This document shows positions 55,010 to 64,000 of a stretch of 64,000 nucleotides of DNA, piece by piece. Both the position numbers and the translations under genes were made by a program. The notes under the pieces are model-generated. The model had not been told where the DNA came from and did no database searches. It worked only from the letters and a program-made list of their open reading frames with translations. Each line of letters begins with the position of its first letter. The stretch's first letter is position 1. The stretch lies in assembly GCA_903838565.1 (NCBI GenBank), contig CAILZB010000007.1, positions 1 to 64,000 of the forward strand. Reading direction: 5' to 3'. This stretch comes from an uncultured beta proteobacterium. GTDB taxonomy: Bacteria > Pseudomonadota > Gammaproteobacteria > Burkholderiales > Burkholderiaceae_C.

Positions 55010-55834
55010 TCAATCGCGCAGCAGATCGTTCAGGCTGGTCTTGGCGCGGGTCTGGGCGTCGACGCGCTTGACGATCACGGCGCAGTACAGACTGTACCTG
55101 CCATTGTCCTTGGGCAGGTTGCCGCTGATCACGACCGAGCCCGACGGGATGCGGCCGTAGCTCACGGAGTCGGTGGCGCGGTCGTAGATCGGCGTGCTCT
55201 GGCCGATGTACACGCCCATGGAGATGACCGAGTTCTCCTCGACGATCACGCCTTCGACGATCTCCGAGCGCGCGCCGATGAAGCAGTTGTCTTCGATGAT
55301 GGTGGGATTCGCCTGCATCGGTTCCAGCACGCCGCCAATGCCCACGCCGCCCGAGAGGTGCACGTTCTTGCCGATCTGCGCGCACGAGCCCACAGCGGCC
55401 CAGGTGTCGACCATGGTGCCTTCATCCACGTAGGCGCCGATGTTCACGAACGAGGGCATCAGGATCACGCCCTTGCCCAGGTAGCTGCCGCGGCGCGCCA
55501 CGGCGGGGGGCACCACGCGCACGCCGGTGGCGGCCAGTGCCTCGGCTTCCATGTGGGCAAATTTGGTCTGCACCTTGTCGTAAAAAGCCAGGTCGCCGGC
55601 GCGCATCACGCTGTTGTCGGTGAGGCGAAAGCTCAGCAGCACGGCCTTCTTGATCCATTGGTGCGTGCTCCATTGGCCCACGCCGCTGCGGGTGGCGACG
55701 CGCAGTTCGCCCTTGTTCAGTCCGGCGATCACGTGCTCCACGGCGTCGAGCGTGGCTTTCGGTGCGTTCTTGGTGGACAGGCTGGCGCGGTCTTCCCACG
55801 CGGCGTCGATGATGGATTCAAGGGCTTGGGTCAT
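55010..55834 (-). CDS. dapD: tetrahydrodipicolinate N-succinyltransferase
   Basis: 274-aa hexapeptide-repeat transferase of the succinylase route to lysine and meso-diaminopimelate, the same length as E. coli DapD. The N-terminal helical domain is followed by the left-handed beta-helix with imperfect repeats ([40 protein letters not shown]). The start is ATG 55834 ([10 protein letters not shown]); an upstream GTG overlapping dapC is less likely. It is directly downstream of dapC. Confidence 0.96.
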   Translation of the reverse strand: MTQALESIIDAAWEDRASLSTKNAPKATLDAVEHVIAGLNKGELRVATRSGVGQWSTHQWIKKAVLLSFRLTDNSVMRAGDLAFYDKVQTKFAHMEAEALAATGVRVVPPAVARRGSYLGKGVILMPSFVNIGAYVDEGTMVDTWAAVGSCAQIGKNVHLSGGVGIGGVLEPMQANPTIIEDNCFIGARSEIVEGVIVEENSVISMGVYIGQSTPIYDRATDSVSYGRIPSGSVVISGNLPKDNGRYSLYCAVIVKRVDAQTRAKTSLNDLLRD

Positions 55835-55845
55835 GAAGTCGGTTC

Positions 55846-57054
55846 TCAAGAGGGTTGGGTTGTGCTGACAAAGTCAACAATACGTCGCGCTGCCTGCACG
55901 CATTCGGCCGTTTGCGCCACCAGCGCCATGCGGATCCGCCCGGCGCCAGGGTTGAAGCCCTGAGCGTTGCGTGCCAGGAAGCTGCCGGGCAAAACGGTCA
56001 CATTGTAAAGAGCGTAGAGAGAGAGCGCGAACGCCGCGTCATCACCCTTGAAGCGCGGCGGGATACCGGCCCACAGATAGAAGCTGGCGTCGGGCAGCGC
56101 CACGTCCAGCACCGGCGTGAGCAAGGGCGTGACCTGGGCGAACTTGTCGCGGTACTGCGCCCGGTTCTCGACCACGTGCTCCTCGTCGCCCCAGGCCGCG
56201 ATGCTGGCCGCCTGCACGATCGGGCTCATGGCGCAGCCGTGGTAGGTGCGGTACAGGAGGAAGGATTTGAGGATGGCAGCGTCACCGGCGACGAAACCGC
56301 TGCGCAGTCCGGGCACATTGCTGCGCTTGGACAGGCTGGTGAGGGACACCAGGTTCTTGAAGTCGCGGCGGCCCAGCAGCTCGGCTGCCTGCAGCCCGCC
56401 CAGCGGAGGCTCGTCGCGGAAATAGATCTCGCTGTAGCACTCGTCCGAGGCGATGACAAAGCCGTAGCGCTCGCTCAGGTCGAACAGTTTTTTCCACTCG
56501 GACAGCGGCATCACCGCGCCGGTGGGGTTGCCCGGCGAGCAGGCGAAGACCAGCTGCGTGCGCTGCCAGACGTCGTCGGGCACGCTGTCCCAATCGACGG
56601 CGAAATTGCGCTCGGCCACGCTGGGCACGTAGTACGGCTGCGCCCCGGCCAGCAGCGCCGCGCCCTCGTAGATCTGATAGAAGGGATTCGGACACAGCAC
56701 GACGGCGCCCGGCTGTGTCGGGTCGACCACCGTCTGGGCGAGCGCGAACAGCGCCTCGCGCGAACCGTTGATCGGCAGAACCTGGGTCGCCGGGTCCAGG
56801 CTCAGCGCATAGCGCCGCTGCAGCCAGGTGGTGAAGGCCGCGCGCAGCGCCGGTTCACCGGCGGTGGCCGGGTAGATGGAGAGCCCCTTGAGCGAATTGC
56901 ACAGCGCCTGTTCGATGAAGGCGGGTGTGGCGTGCTTGGGCTCGCCCATGCCCAGGCTGATATGGGTGTAGGCCGGATTCGGCGTGACGCCGGCAAAGAG
57001 CTGGCGCAGCCGCTCGAATGGATAGGGCTGTAAACGGGAAAGCAGTGGATTCAT
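55846..57054 (-). CDS. dapC: succinyldiaminopimelate transaminase
   Basis: 402-aa class I aminotransferase of the DapC type. The N-terminus [20 protein letters not shown] is typical for betaproteobacterial DapC. The substrate loop [12 protein letters not shown], the [11 protein letters not shown] block, the Asp in [10 protein letters not shown] and the PLP lysine K243 in [16 protein letters not shown] are present. It works before DapE in the succinylase lysine pathway. Starts at ATG 57054, and dapD follows in the same direction. Confidence 0.95.
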   Translation of the reverse strand: MNPLLSRLQPYPFERLRQLFAGVTPNPAYTHISLGMGEPKHATPAFIEQALCNSLKGLSIYPATAGEPALRAAFTTWLQRRYALSLDPATQVLPINGSREALFALAQTVVDPTQPGAVVLCPNPFYQIYEGAALLAGAQPYYVPSVAERNFAVDWDSVPDDVWQRTQLVFACSPGNPTGAVMPLSEWKKLFDLSERYGFVIASDECYSEIYFRDEPPLGGLQAAELLGRRDFKNLVSLTSLSKRSNVPGLRSGFVAGDAAILKSFLLYRTYHGCAMSPIVQAASIAAWGDEEHVVENRAQYRDKFAQVTPLLTPVLDVALPDASFYLWAGIPPRFKGDDAAFALSLYALYNVTVLPGSFLARNAQGFNPGAGRIRMALVAQTAECVQAARRIVDFVSTTQPS

Positions 57055-57080
57055 GGTGGAGGATTATCGGTGGCACGCAG

Positions 57081-58172
57081 TCACGCTGGCGTGCTCGTGT
57101 GGTCGGCGGGTGGGTCGAACTCGGCCACGAGCTCGGCGGCCAGGCGCGCCAGCGTGGCGCCGTGGCGATCGGCTGCGACCAGCGGCTGCGCGCTGGCGTA
57201 GCACGCAAAGTTGCGCTGCATCGAATCGGCGTAGCCGGGGTCGTAGTGCAGCGCCAGCAGTTCGCGCACCACCGGCTCGGTCTGCCCGGCGCGGACCTGC
57301 GCTTTCCACGCGTCGACCACCGCCTTGCTGCGCAGCTCCTTCAAGGCGTCCAGGCGCTCGCAGAACAATTCGGGGTCCTGCACGAAGCAGTCGTAGTCTT
57401 CCAGCAGCAGCGCCACACGCTCATCCAGCGGCAGCTGCAGATCCAGGCAGGGGCTCGCGCGCATGGCGGCGATCAGGTCGGCCGGCACCGTGAGGTTGCC
57501 CACCTTCTTGCTCTCGCTCTCGATGAACACCGGTCGCGCCGCATCAAAGCGCCGCAGCTTGTCCCACACCAGCGTGTCAAAGCGCTTCTGTGACGGCTGG
57601 GGCTGATCCGGAACCGCGCCCAGCACCGAAGCCCGATGGCAGGCCAGCGCCTCCAGGTCCAGCACCTGCGCGCCGGCGCGCTCCAGTGCGCCCAGCAGGC
57701 GCGTCTTGCCCGAGCCCGTGGGGCCGCAGACGACGCGGTAATGGTGGCGTGCGGCCTGTGTCGGCAGGTCGGCCAGCACGGCGGCGCGGTAGGCCTTGTA
57801 GCCGCCCTCGATCAGACTGACCTTGAAGCCGATCTGGTCCAGCACCAGCGCCAGCGAGCCGCTGCGCTTGCCGCCGCGCCAGCAATACAGCAGCGGCTGC
57901 CACGACTTTGGGCTATCCAGCAACTCGCGCTCGATGTGCGCGGCGATGTTGCGTGCGGCGATGGCCGCGCCACGCTTCTTCGCCTCGAACGGGTTCACCT
58001 GAACGTACATCGTGCCGATGCGCTGGCGCTCCTCGTCGTTGAGCGTGGGCCAGTTCACGGCGCCGGGCAAATGGTCGAGCGCAAACTCGGATTCGCTGCG
58101 CGCGTCGATCACGCTGGAAAACACCGACAGCTGGGCCACGGCCTGCGCCGCCGAGATCAGCTGTACGCTCAT
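57081..58172 (-). CDS. selU: tRNA 2-selenouridine synthase
   Basis: 363-aa protein (also MnmH/YbbB). The rhodanese domain carries the catalytic Cys97 in YCWRGGKRSG, the same number as in E. coli SelU. A P-loop GPTGSGKT sits at 150-157. It converts 2-thiouridine at the wobble position of Lys, Glu and Gln tRNAs to 2-selenouridine via geranylation. It needs selenophosphate from SelD, which is not in the window. The start overlaps the tesA stop (ATGA). Confidence 0.95.
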   Translation of the reverse strand: MSVQLISAAQAVAQLSVFSSVIDARSESEFALDHLPGAVNWPTLNDEERQRIGTMYVQVNPFEAKKRGAAIAARNIAAHIERELLDSPKSWQPLLYCWRGGKRSGSLALVLDQIGFKVSLIEGGYKAYRAAVLADLPTQAARHHYRVVCGPTGSGKTRLLGALERAGAQVLDLEALACHRASVLGAVPDQPQPSQKRFDTLVWDKLRRFDAARPVFIESESKKVGNLTVPADLIAAMRASPCLDLQLPLDERVALLLEDYDCFVQDPELFCERLDALKELRSKAVVDAWKAQVRAGQTEPVVRELLALHYDPGYADSMQRNFACYASAQPLVAADRHGATLARLAAELVAEFDPPADHTSTPA

Positions 58173-58843
58173 GGCAGCAGCTTTCTGAGTTCGGGCCAGA
58201 CGTTGTTGAGCAGCATGATCTGCGCCTCTTCACGCGGGTGGATGCGGTCGGCCTGAAACCACTTTTCGGCGTCCGGCCGGTCCGCCACGCCGCGCAGCAG
58301 GAAGGGCACCAGAGCGGCCTTGCACTTCGTGGCAACAGCCGCAAAGCTGGCAGCAAAAGCCTGGGTGTAGTCGGCGCCGTAGTTGGGCGGCACCTGCATT
58401 CCCACCAGCAGCACCTTGGCGCCGCTGGCCTGGGACAGGAGCGTCATCTGGTCCAGATTGTCCTGCGTCATGGCCAGCGGCAGGCCGCGCAGCGCGTCGT
58501 TGCCGCCGACCTCCAGGATCACGTGCGTGGGGCGATGCAGCGCAAGCAGGGCGGCCAGACGCGAGCGTGCGCCCGAGGTGGTCTCGCCGCTGATGCTGGC
58601 GTTGACGACGCTGGGCGCTATCCGTTCCTGCAGCAATCGCTGCTGCAGCAGTGCCACCCAGCCGCTTCCGCGTTTGAGTCCATACTCGGCGCTGAGCGAG
58701 TCGCCCAGCACCAGAACCAGCGGCACGGCACGCTTGGTCGTGGAGAAGGCGCGGGTCGGCGCTGAGGCCCACAGCAGCGCCGCCGCGGCGCTGGCGATAA
58801 AGTCACGGCGTATCAGGGTCCGAATCAAGAAAGTTTTTTGCAT
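58169..58843 (-). CDS. tesA: GDSL/SGNH arylesterase (TesA-like thioesterase I/lysophospholipase L1)
   Basis: 224-aa periplasmic esterase. The signal peptide is twin-arginine-like (IRRDFIASAAAALLWASAPT). Block I VLGDSLSAEYG carries the nucleophile Ser, block III is VGGNDALRG and block V is DRIHPREEAQ with the catalytic Asp and His. Its start ATG (58841-58843 on the minus strand) overlaps the divergent ybbA start by two bases. The tesA-ybbA divergent arrangement is conserved with E. coli. Co-transcribed with selU. Confidence 0.92.
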   Translation of the reverse strand: MQKTFLIRTLIRRDFIASAAAALLWASAPTRAFSTTKRAVPLVLVLGDSLSAEYGLKRGSGWVALLQQRLLQERIAPSVVNASISGETTSGARSRLAALLALHRPTHVILEVGGNDALRGLPLAMTQDNLDQMTLLSQASGAKVLLVGMQVPPNYGADYTQAFAASFAAVATKCKAALVPFLLRGVADRPDAEKWFQADRIHPREEAQIMLLNNVWPELRKLLP

Positions 58844-59525
58844 GAGCGAGTCAATCATCTCCGTGGAGCATGTCAGCAAGGCAGTCACCGACTCCAGCGG
58901 TAGGCTGGATATTTTGCGCGATATCGCCTTCGAGCTCGCCGAGCGCGAAACCGTGGCCATTGTGGGGGCTTCGGGTTCAGGCAAAAGCACGCTGCTGTCG
59001 ATCATCGCCGGACTGGATCTGCCCACCCATGGCACGGTGCGCCTGGCCGGGCAGGACCTGTTTGCGCTGGACGAAGACGAGCGCGCCGCGCTGCGCGCGA
59101 AAAAAGTGGGTTTCGTGTTCCAGAGTTTTCAGCTGCTGGGCAATCTGAACGCACTGGAGAACGTGATGCTGCCGCTGGAACTGGCCGGTCGCAAGGACGC
59201 GCGGGCGGCCGCCAGCGAAATGCTGGCGCGCGTGGGCCTGAGCGAACGCCTGAAGCATTACCCCAAGGTTCTCAGCGGCGGTGAACAGCAACGCGTGGCG
59301 CTGGCCCGCGCCTTCGTGCTGCAACCGGCGCTGCTGCTGGCGGACGAACCCACCGGCAGCCTGGACTTCGCCACCGGCGAAAAGATCATGGAGCTGATGT
59401 TTGCGCTGAACCGTGAGCAGGGAACCACGCTGGTGCTGGTGACGCACGATCAGGCCATCGCCGCGCGCTGCGAACGCAGAATCACGATCGAGGCGGGACG
59501 GATGGTGCCGGCCGCAGAGTCCTAA
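58842..59525 (+). CDS. ybbA: ABC transporter ATP-binding protein YbbA-like
   Basis: 227-aa ATPase of the LolD/MacB-like clade. Walker [11 protein letters not shown]-loop in [10 protein letters not shown], signature LSGGEQQR, Walker [13 protein letters not shown] and His switch VLVTHDQ are intact. In E. coli ybbA is followed by the permease gene ybbP; here rlmB follows instead, and no permease is nearby. The start is ATG 58842, with AAGAAAG eight bases before it. Divergent from tesA with overlapping start codons. Confidence 0.92.
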   Translation: MSESIISVEHVSKAVTDSSGRLDILRDIAFELAERETVAIVGASGSGKSTLLSIIAGLDLPTHGTVRLAGQDLFALDEDERAALRAKKVGFVFQSFQLLGNLNALENVMLPLELAGRKDARAAASEMLARVGLSERLKHYPKVLSGGEQQRVALARAFVLQPALLLADEPTGSLDFATGEKIMELMFALNREQGTTLVLVTHDQAIAARCERRITIEAGRMVPAAES

Positions 59526-59548
59526 AAACCTCCGGCGATAATCTCCAC

Positions 59549-60283
59549 ATGTCCTCTCCCAAAGTCTTGTTCGGTTTTCATGCCGTCGGCGTTCGTCTGA
59601 AAACGGCCCCCAAATCCATCATCGAGATCTATTACGAACCCACGCGCCGCGACGCGCGCATGCGCCAGTTTCTGGAGCGGGTGAACGAAGCCGGCGTGCG
59701 CCTGATCGAGGCCGATGGCCTGCGACTGGCCAAGCTCGCCGGCAGCCATGGCCATCAGGGCGTGGCTGCGCGGGTGGAGCCGGTGGCGCAGATCCACTCG
59801 CTGGACGACCTGCTCGACGCCATCACCGGTCCGGCGCTGCTGCTGGTGCTGGACGGCGTGACCGATCCGCACAATCTGGGCGCCTGCCTGCGCGTGGCCG
59901 ATGGCGCGGGTGCGCACGCGGTGATCGCTCCCAAGGACCACGCGGTGGGCGTGAACGCGACCGTGGCCAAAGTGGCCAGCGGCGCAGCGGAAACGGTGCC
60001 GTATTTCATGGTGACGAATCTGGCGCGCACGCTCAACGAGTTGAAGGAGCGCAACATCTGGATCATCGGCACGTCCGAAGATGCGCCCAAGACCCTGCAT
60101 CAGGTGGACCTGACGGGCCCGGTGGCGCTGGTGCTGGGGGCCGAGGGTGAGGGCATGCGCCAGCTCACGCGCAAGACCTGCGACGAACTCATCAGCATCC
60201 CCATGCGGGGCGCGGTCGAAAGCCTGAACGTCTCCGTGGCCAGTGGCGTGTGCCTGTACGAAGCGCTGCGCCAACGCGGCTGA
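59549..60283 (+). CDS. rlmB: 23S rRNA (guanosine(2251)-2'-O)-methyltransferase RlmB
   Basis: 244-aa SpoU/TrmH-family enzyme with a SPOUT knot. Motif 1 is [19 protein letters not shown], motif 2 is [11 protein letters not shown] and motif 3 is [17 protein letters not shown]. The N-terminal ribosome-binding domain starts [14 protein letters not shown]. It methylates the 23S rRNA peptidyl-transferase P loop. It begins 23 bases after ybbA. Confidence 0.95.
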   Translation: MSSPKVLFGFHAVGVRLKTAPKSIIEIYYEPTRRDARMRQFLERVNEAGVRLIEADGLRLAKLAGSHGHQGVAARVEPVAQIHSLDDLLDAITGPALLLVLDGVTDPHNLGACLRVADGAGAHAVIAPKDHAVGVNATVAKVASGAAETVPYFMVTNLARTLNELKERNIWIIGTSEDAPKTLHQVDLTGPVALVLGAEGEGMRQLTRKTCDELISIPMRGAVESLNVSVASGVCLYEALRQRG

Positions 60284-60339
60284 CGCGCGTCTTGGCGCCG
60301 CCCCTGACTCTCTTTTAACGTAAAAAAGGAAAACACTTC

Positions 60340-60717
60340 ATGTCCGAACCCAGGAAAAGCGTCACGTTCTATGCCCTGAGTGTCTCGATCGCCGTCGTCG
60401 CGCTGTGTGGTGCCTACCTGGCGCTGGCGCTGAACTGGAGCTACTCCAGCGGCGAGCGCGCCGGGTTCTTGCAAAAGATGTCGCTCAAGGGCTGGGTCTG
60501 CAAAACTTGGGAGGGCGAGTTGTCGCTGATCGCGATTCCGGGCGCGGCGCCCGAGAAGTTCCTGTTTTCGGTGCGCGACGGGGTCGTTGCCAAACGGCTC
60601 GAAGCGTCCATGGGCAAGCGCGTCACGCTGCAGTACGAGCAGCACAAGGGCTTGCCGTCGTCCTGCTTTGGTGAAACCGAATATTTTGTCGTGGACCTGA
60701 AGGAAGTCAGCTCCTGA
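60340..60717 (+). CDS. conserved hypothetical single-pass membrane protein
   Basis: 125-aa protein with one N-terminal membrane helix (FYALSVSIAVVALCGAYLAL) and a small extracytoplasmic domain containing two cysteines (GWVCKTWEGE and PSSCFGETEY) that could form a disulfide. Similar proteins occur in Burkholderiales without a function. The start is ATG 60340, with AAAAAAGGAAAACAC upstream. It follows rlmB and may share its transcript. Confidence 0.78.
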   Translation: MSEPRKSVTFYALSVSIAVVALCGAYLALALNWSYSSGERAGFLQKMSLKGWVCKTWEGELSLIAIPGAAPEKFLFSVRDGVVAKRLEASMGKRVTLQYEQHKGLPSSCFGETEYFVVDLKEVSS

Positions 60718-60726
60718 AGCCGGTCT

Positions 60727-61488
60727 TCAGCGGAAATAGGTTTCGCCCCAGACCGAATCGGGTGATCGTCCCGACCCCGTGGTCGATGTGCCTGGATCGA
60801 TACGGGTGCCGCGGTAGCCTCGCTTGGCCGAGCGCTTCGCGCCTCCCGATTTGCTCCGCGCCAGTGCCAGCCTGAGGTCTGCCTTCAGGATGTGATCCAC
60901 CACCACGTCATAGGTGACAAAGCCCGCGAGTTCGCGTGCCGTGAGTTCATCCAGATGAAAACTCTCGCGGATGCTTTCGGCCTTGGTCACCAGGAAATTG
61001 CGCTTCTTCTGCCAATTCGAAAGGCTCGATATCCTGGCCTCGGTCAGGATCACGGATTCGGTTTCCAGGTGGGATTTCATGTGACCGAGAAAATTCTCGA
61101 TCAGTAATTCCATGTCGGCCTTGGTGGTCTTTGCGGCCACGGCGCTCACCAATTCATTGCCCAGGCCGAACAGGCGCCGATGCTGGGCATCAAGCACAGG
61201 ATGTCCGCACTCGAACGTGCCGCTCCATGAAATGTGCAGCGAGCCGTCGGTGGGCGTGTCGCCACCGGACCAGTCCAGGACATTGATGCTGCCCCTGCTG
61301 GCCCTGAATTCCTTGCGGTAGCGGTAGCGATTGATCCACACCAGCACGCCAGCGGTGATCAGGATGGTGCTGCTGATCGCCGTGAGCACGCCCGGCAAGG
61401 GGATCAGGATCAGCAATCCCACCCACACGTAAAGGTGTGGAAGCGCCCGGTATAACCAGTCAGGATAGTGGCGTTGCCATTTACTCAA
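60727..61488 (-). CDS. membrane-anchored hemerythrin-like domain protein
   Basis: 253-aa protein. Two N-terminal membrane helices (LYVWVGLLILIPLPGV and STILITAGVLVWI) precede a cytoplasmic hemerythrin-like domain at residues about 85-210. H103, H140, E144, H199 and D204 match the diiron ligands H25, H54, E58, H101 and D106 of hemerythrins. The positions of H73 and H77 fall on or near W159 and R163, so two ligands appear lost. The C-terminus is basic and then Gly/Ser-rich. The start is TTG 61488 with AGGA six bases before it; no in-frame ATG is available. Possible degenerate oxygen or metal sensor. Confidence 0.7.
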   Translation of the reverse strand: MSKWQRHYPDWLYRALPHLYVWVGLLILIPLPGVLTAISSTILITAGVLVWINRYRYRKEFRASRGSINVLDWSGGDTPTDGSLHISWSGTFECGHPVLDAQHRRLFGLGNELVSAVAAKTTKADMELLIENFLGHMKSHLETESVILTEARISSLSNWQKKRNFLVTKAESIRESFHLDELTARELAGFVTYDVVVDHILKADLRLALARSKSGGAKRSAKRGYRGTRIDPGTSTTGSGRSPDSVWGETYFR

Positions 61489-61721
61489 TCTGATTCCTAA
61501 GATTCAATCCGCGTCCATGATCCGGCAATTCTAATTGCCAAACGATATTCTGCGCCAATATTCCATGGGGCCGGATTCGGCCGGAGGTTCCGCCTGCCGG
61601 CGCGATTGTTCGAATGCGCCGCAGGCGCCATCGAATGGATTTATCTAATCAAATTAATAATAGCAAGGGCAAATCCAATCGGAATTGGGCGCCCGCCATG
61701 AATCTCGCATCCGGATGGATG

Positions 61722-62306
61722 TCAGACCCAGCCGAACCAGCCCAGCAGCGCGCCCGCGCCCAATAGCCACAGCATGTGGATCCGGGTGCGCCAGACCAGC
61801 AGCACGCAGACCAGCGTCAGGGCCCACAGCGGCCAGTCGCGAGCTGCTCTGTCGTGGGCGCTGGTGAGGATCCACCCGGTGGCGATCAGCAGCGCCACCA
61901 CGATCGGTGCCAGTCCGAGCTTGAAGGCGCGAACCGCGCGCAGGTCGCGATTGGCGTGGCTCCAGCGTGCCGCCAGATAGGTGAGGGTGGTGCTGGGCAG
62001 CAATATGCCGCTCATGGTGACAAACACGCCCACCAGTCCCGCAGCCGCGCTGCCGGTGTTGAGCCCGACGTTCCAGCCCATGAGCGCGACAAACAGCACG
62101 TTCGGTCCGGGCGAGGCTTGCGCAATCGCGATGCTGGCGTTGAACTGCGTCTCGGTCAGCCAGTGTTGCTGCACCACCAGATAGCGGTGCATGTCGGGCG
62201 CAGTGGTGATGGCGCCGCCCACGGCCAGCAGCGACAGCGAAAGGTATTGCAGGAACAGGCTGAACCAGTCGCCCAGACTCAGCGACAGATGCGTCACTGC
62301 GTTCAT
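61722..62306 (-). CDS. chrA: chromate transporter, second half (ChrA/CHR family)
   Basis: 194-aa membrane protein with about six helices, one CHR domain. The family PGPN motif lies in QASPGPNVLFVALMGW, and SLLAVGGAITTAPDMHRYLV is the usual first block. Short CHR proteins work as pairs. Its start overlaps the stop of the other half (ATGA), so both are made together. Chromate/sulfate export is the family function; small pairs may carry other anions. Confidence 0.88.
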   Translation of the reverse strand: MNAVTHLSLSLGDWFSLFLQYLSLSLLAVGGAITTAPDMHRYLVVQQHWLTETQFNASIAIAQASPGPNVLFVALMGWNVGLNTGSAAAGLVGVFVTMSGILLPSTTLTYLAARWSHANRDLRAVRAFKLGLAPIVVALLIATGWILTSAHDRAARDWPLWALTLVCVLLVWRTRIHMLWLLGAGALLGWFGWV

Positions 62307-62890
62307 GGTTTGAGTTTCCGGTAAGTCAGGGTGCAGGCCAGGCTGCCCAGGCCCAGCAAGACCCAGGACAGCGGCCAGTGCAGCAGCGCGATGGCGGCAA
62401 AGCACGCCAGCCCCAACGCGCTGCAAACGCGCGCTCCCAGCGGGTTGGCCTTTAGCGCGCCCAGCAGTTTGAGGCCGGTGGCGGCGATCAGCCCGGCCGC
62501 CACGGCACCCATGCCGCGCAGCGCGCCGGCAACCCCGGGGTGATCGGCAAACTGGGTGTAGACCAGCGCCAGGCACAGGACCACGAGCAGCGGCAGCAGC
62601 AGCATGCCCGCCAGCGCCGCCATCGCGCCCGGCAGACCGAAGTAGCGCCCGCCAATCATCAGCGAGAGGTTCACCACATTGGGCCCGGGCATGATCTGCG
62701 CGACGGCCCACTCCTCGACGAATTCTTCCTGCGTCATCCAACGCTTCTTCTCCACCATCTCGCGCTGCACGATTGCCAGCACACCGCCAAAACCCTGCAA
62801 GGCCAGCAAGGTGAAGGAGATGAACAAGTCGGTTCGCGATCGCGGTTGGTTGGGCGCAGCGCTCGGCGCTGACAATTCGGAGTTGGCCAT
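62303..62890 (-). CDS. chrA: chromate transporter, first half (ChrA/CHR family)
   Basis: 195-aa CHR-domain membrane protein. Seen are FTLLALQGFGGVLAIVQREM, the MTQEEFVEEWAVAQIMPGPN block with the PGPN motif, and about six helices. The start is ATG 62890 (MANSELSAPSA). It overlaps the second half by four bases. It is the upstream gene of the pair. Confidence 0.88.
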   Translation of the reverse strand: MANSELSAPSAAPNQPRSRTDLFISFTLLALQGFGGVLAIVQREMVEKKRWMTQEEFVEEWAVAQIMPGPNVVNLSLMIGGRYFGLPGAMAALAGMLLLPLLVVLCLALVYTQFADHPGVAGALRGMGAVAAGLIAATGLKLLGALKANPLGARVCSALGLACFAAIALLHWPLSWVLLGLGSLACTLTYRKLKP

Positions 62891-62985
62891 GGCGGCATTA
62901 TCCGTGGCGAAACCTGTCGGGCGCCGTCAGCGAACATTTTTCAACCATCGCAAGCTGCTCGCCTGAGCTGGTCGAGCCGCAGCAA

Positions 62986-63474
62986 TTACAGGACGCGCTC
63001 CCAGGTCTCTCCCACCAGATCACAGCCAAAGCCGTGGTAGGGCTCGCTCTGTATCAGTCTGAAGCCGCGCCTGGCGTAGATGGCGCGTGCCACCGTGAGA
63101 TTGCTGTGGGTCCACAGGATCATGCTTTGGTAGCCCAGCGCCTGAGCAAAGGCGATGCATTCGTCCGTGAGGCGAGAGCCCAGACCGCGACCGCGCGCCT
63201 TGGGTGTGAGCAGCAGCAGGCGCAGCTGCGCCTGTGTGGCGCCCTTCCTGACCACGAACACCGACCCCACGCGCTGACCGTCGAGTTCGGCGATCCAGCC
63301 GCGCTCCCAGGCCGGATCGTGCTGCGCCTGCATCTTCGTCACGATGTCGGCCACCAGCGCCTCGAATTCGCTGTTCCAGCCAAATTCGCGCAGGTATTGC
63401 GCGCCGTGCTGCTGCACCACCCAGTCCATGTCGCTGGCCAGCGCCTCACGCAACTCAATGTTCGCTTCGCTCAT
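62986..63474 (-). CDS. GNAT family N-acetyltransferase
   Basis: 162-aa acetyltransferase. The acetyl-CoA motif A is LLLTPKARGRGLGSRLTDEC and motif B is ARAIYARRGF. The N-terminal ALASDMDWVVQQHGAQYLRE matches the GNAT half of bacterial MarR-GNAT fusions, but here it stands alone. The start is ATG 63474. The substrate is unknown. It lies 34 bases downstream of the fabG-like gene. Confidence 0.88.
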   Translation of the reverse strand: MSEANIELREALASDMDWVVQQHGAQYLREFGWNSEFEALVADIVTKMQAQHDPAWERGWIAELDGQRVGSVFVVRKGATQAQLRLLLLTPKARGRGLGSRLTDECIAFAQALGYQSMILWTHSNLTVARAIYARRGFRLIQSEPYHGFGCDLVGETWERVL

Positions 63475-63508
63475 GGGCTGTCGGCCGGATGCGAAAGGAT
63501 GTTCGAGC

Positions 63509-64000
63509 TCAGACGGTCAATCCGCCCGAGACCTCGATCACCGCGCCGTTGATGTAGCTGGCCTCGTCGCTGGCGAGAAACGCGTAGACGTTGGCAATCT
63601 CTTCGGGCTGGCCCAGCCTGCGCATCGGGACGCGGTGTTCCATTTCGGTGATGACTTTTTCCGGGATGCTGGCCAGAATCGGCGTGGCGATGAAGCCCGG
63701 TGCCACGGCGTTCACGCGCACGCCCTTGGGGCCGAGTTCGCGGCTCCAGGTCTTGGTGAAACCGATCACGCCGAACTTGGTCGCGGCGTAGTTGGTCTGG
63801 CCGAAGTTGCCGTAGATGCCGACCACCGAGGACGCGTTCAGAATCACACCGCTGCCCTGCGCCACCATGCCGTCGGCCACAGCCTGCGCGCAATGGAAGA
63901 CGCCGCGCAGATTCACGTCGATGACTTTGTCGAATTGCTCCAGCGTCATCTTCTGCAGGCGCGCGTCCTGCGTGATGCCGGCGTTGTTCACCAGCACGTC
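63509..64000 (-). CDS. fabG: 3-oxoacyl-ACP reductase FabG-like short-chain dehydrogenase (5' end outside window)
   Basis: About 164 C-terminal residues of a classical SDR. NNAG is near the window edge. The catalytic Ser is in [20 protein letters not shown], and the YAATK Tyr-Lys pair follows. The [16 protein letters not shown] loop and the C-terminus [15 protein letters not shown] match FabG of Burkholderiales. The N-terminal cofactor motif (TGxxxGIG) lies beyond base 64000. Could also be an acetoacetyl-CoA reductase. Confidence 0.88.
   Translation of the reverse strand, partial: DVLVNNAGITQDARLQKMTLEQFDKVIDVNLRGVFHCAQAVADGMVAQGSGVILNASSVVGIYGNFGQTNYAATKFGVIGFTKTWSRELGPKGVRVNAVAPGFIATPILASIPEKVITEMEHRVPMRRLGQPEEIANVYAFLASDEASYINGAVIEVSGGLTV

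Overview
The window is a 64 kb piece of a GC-rich bacterial chromosome. Gene content points to a betaproteobacterium of the Burkholderiales, most likely Comamonadaceae-like: Bug-type solute-binding proteins, a dnaX-ybaB-recR block, neighbouring mltD and gloB, a dapC-dapD pair, tRNA 2-selenouridine synthase and an MSHA-type pilus operon. I see no insertion sequence, integrase, prophage or CRISPR array. Coding density is high, and only two stretches longer than 300 bases lack a recognisable gene inside the window (3835-4258 and 22751-23083).

Layout. 1-2.6 kb: carbon-starvation/pyruvate transporter cstA with its small partner ybdD, behind a leader with pseudoknot-like pairing. 2.7-8.1 kb (mostly minus strand): a lone pstS, a nitroreductase, an MmgE/PrpD protein with a Bug solute receptor, and a YccA membrane protein. 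8.2-14.3 kb (plus): dnaX-ybaB-recR, a MAPEG protein and a three-gene NMT1/SsuA-type ABC importer. 14.3-21.2 kb: UspA, mltD and gloB (minus), then a haloacetate-dehalogenase-like hydrolase, an exported M3 peptidase lipoprotein and an aminotransferase (plus). 21.3 kb: tRNA-Arg(TCT). 21.5-28.4 kb: MgtC/DUF4010 protein, a MacAB/DevBCA-like efflux set, an RNase II-family enzyme and an eRF1-like small protein. 28.4-33.6 kb: molybdenum-cofactor genes moeA, mobA and moaA with an acyltransferase on the opposite strand, then an O-acetylhomoserine sulfhydrylase. 33.8-37.3 kb: CBS protein, aroC, an MFS transporter and a conserved hypothetical.

37.4-50.7 kb is the most distinctive region: an MSHA-type IV pilus operon (mshE, mshG, mshF-like, major pilin, mshC, mshD, mshO, mshP, mshQ). 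Between the major pilin and mshC sits a cassette absent from the classical order: a small unknown protein, a SAM methyltransferase and a TPR-containing GT41 (OGT-type) glycosyltransferase. A textbook intrinsic terminator lies directly behind the pilin gene. MshE carries the tandem 24-residue c-di-GMP-binding motifs. The simplest reading is a c-di-GMP-controlled pilus whose pilin or surface adhesin is glycosylated by an operon-encoded enzyme. This is inference from context.

50.8-64 kb: an ABC-F ATPase, prmB, pilU, dapD, dapC, selU and tesA (minus), divergent ybbA-rlmB and a small membrane protein (plus), then a membrane-anchored hemerythrin-like protein lacking two diiron ligands, a split chromate transporter, a GNAT acetyltransferase and the 3' part of a fabG-like reductase that runs off the window end (minus).
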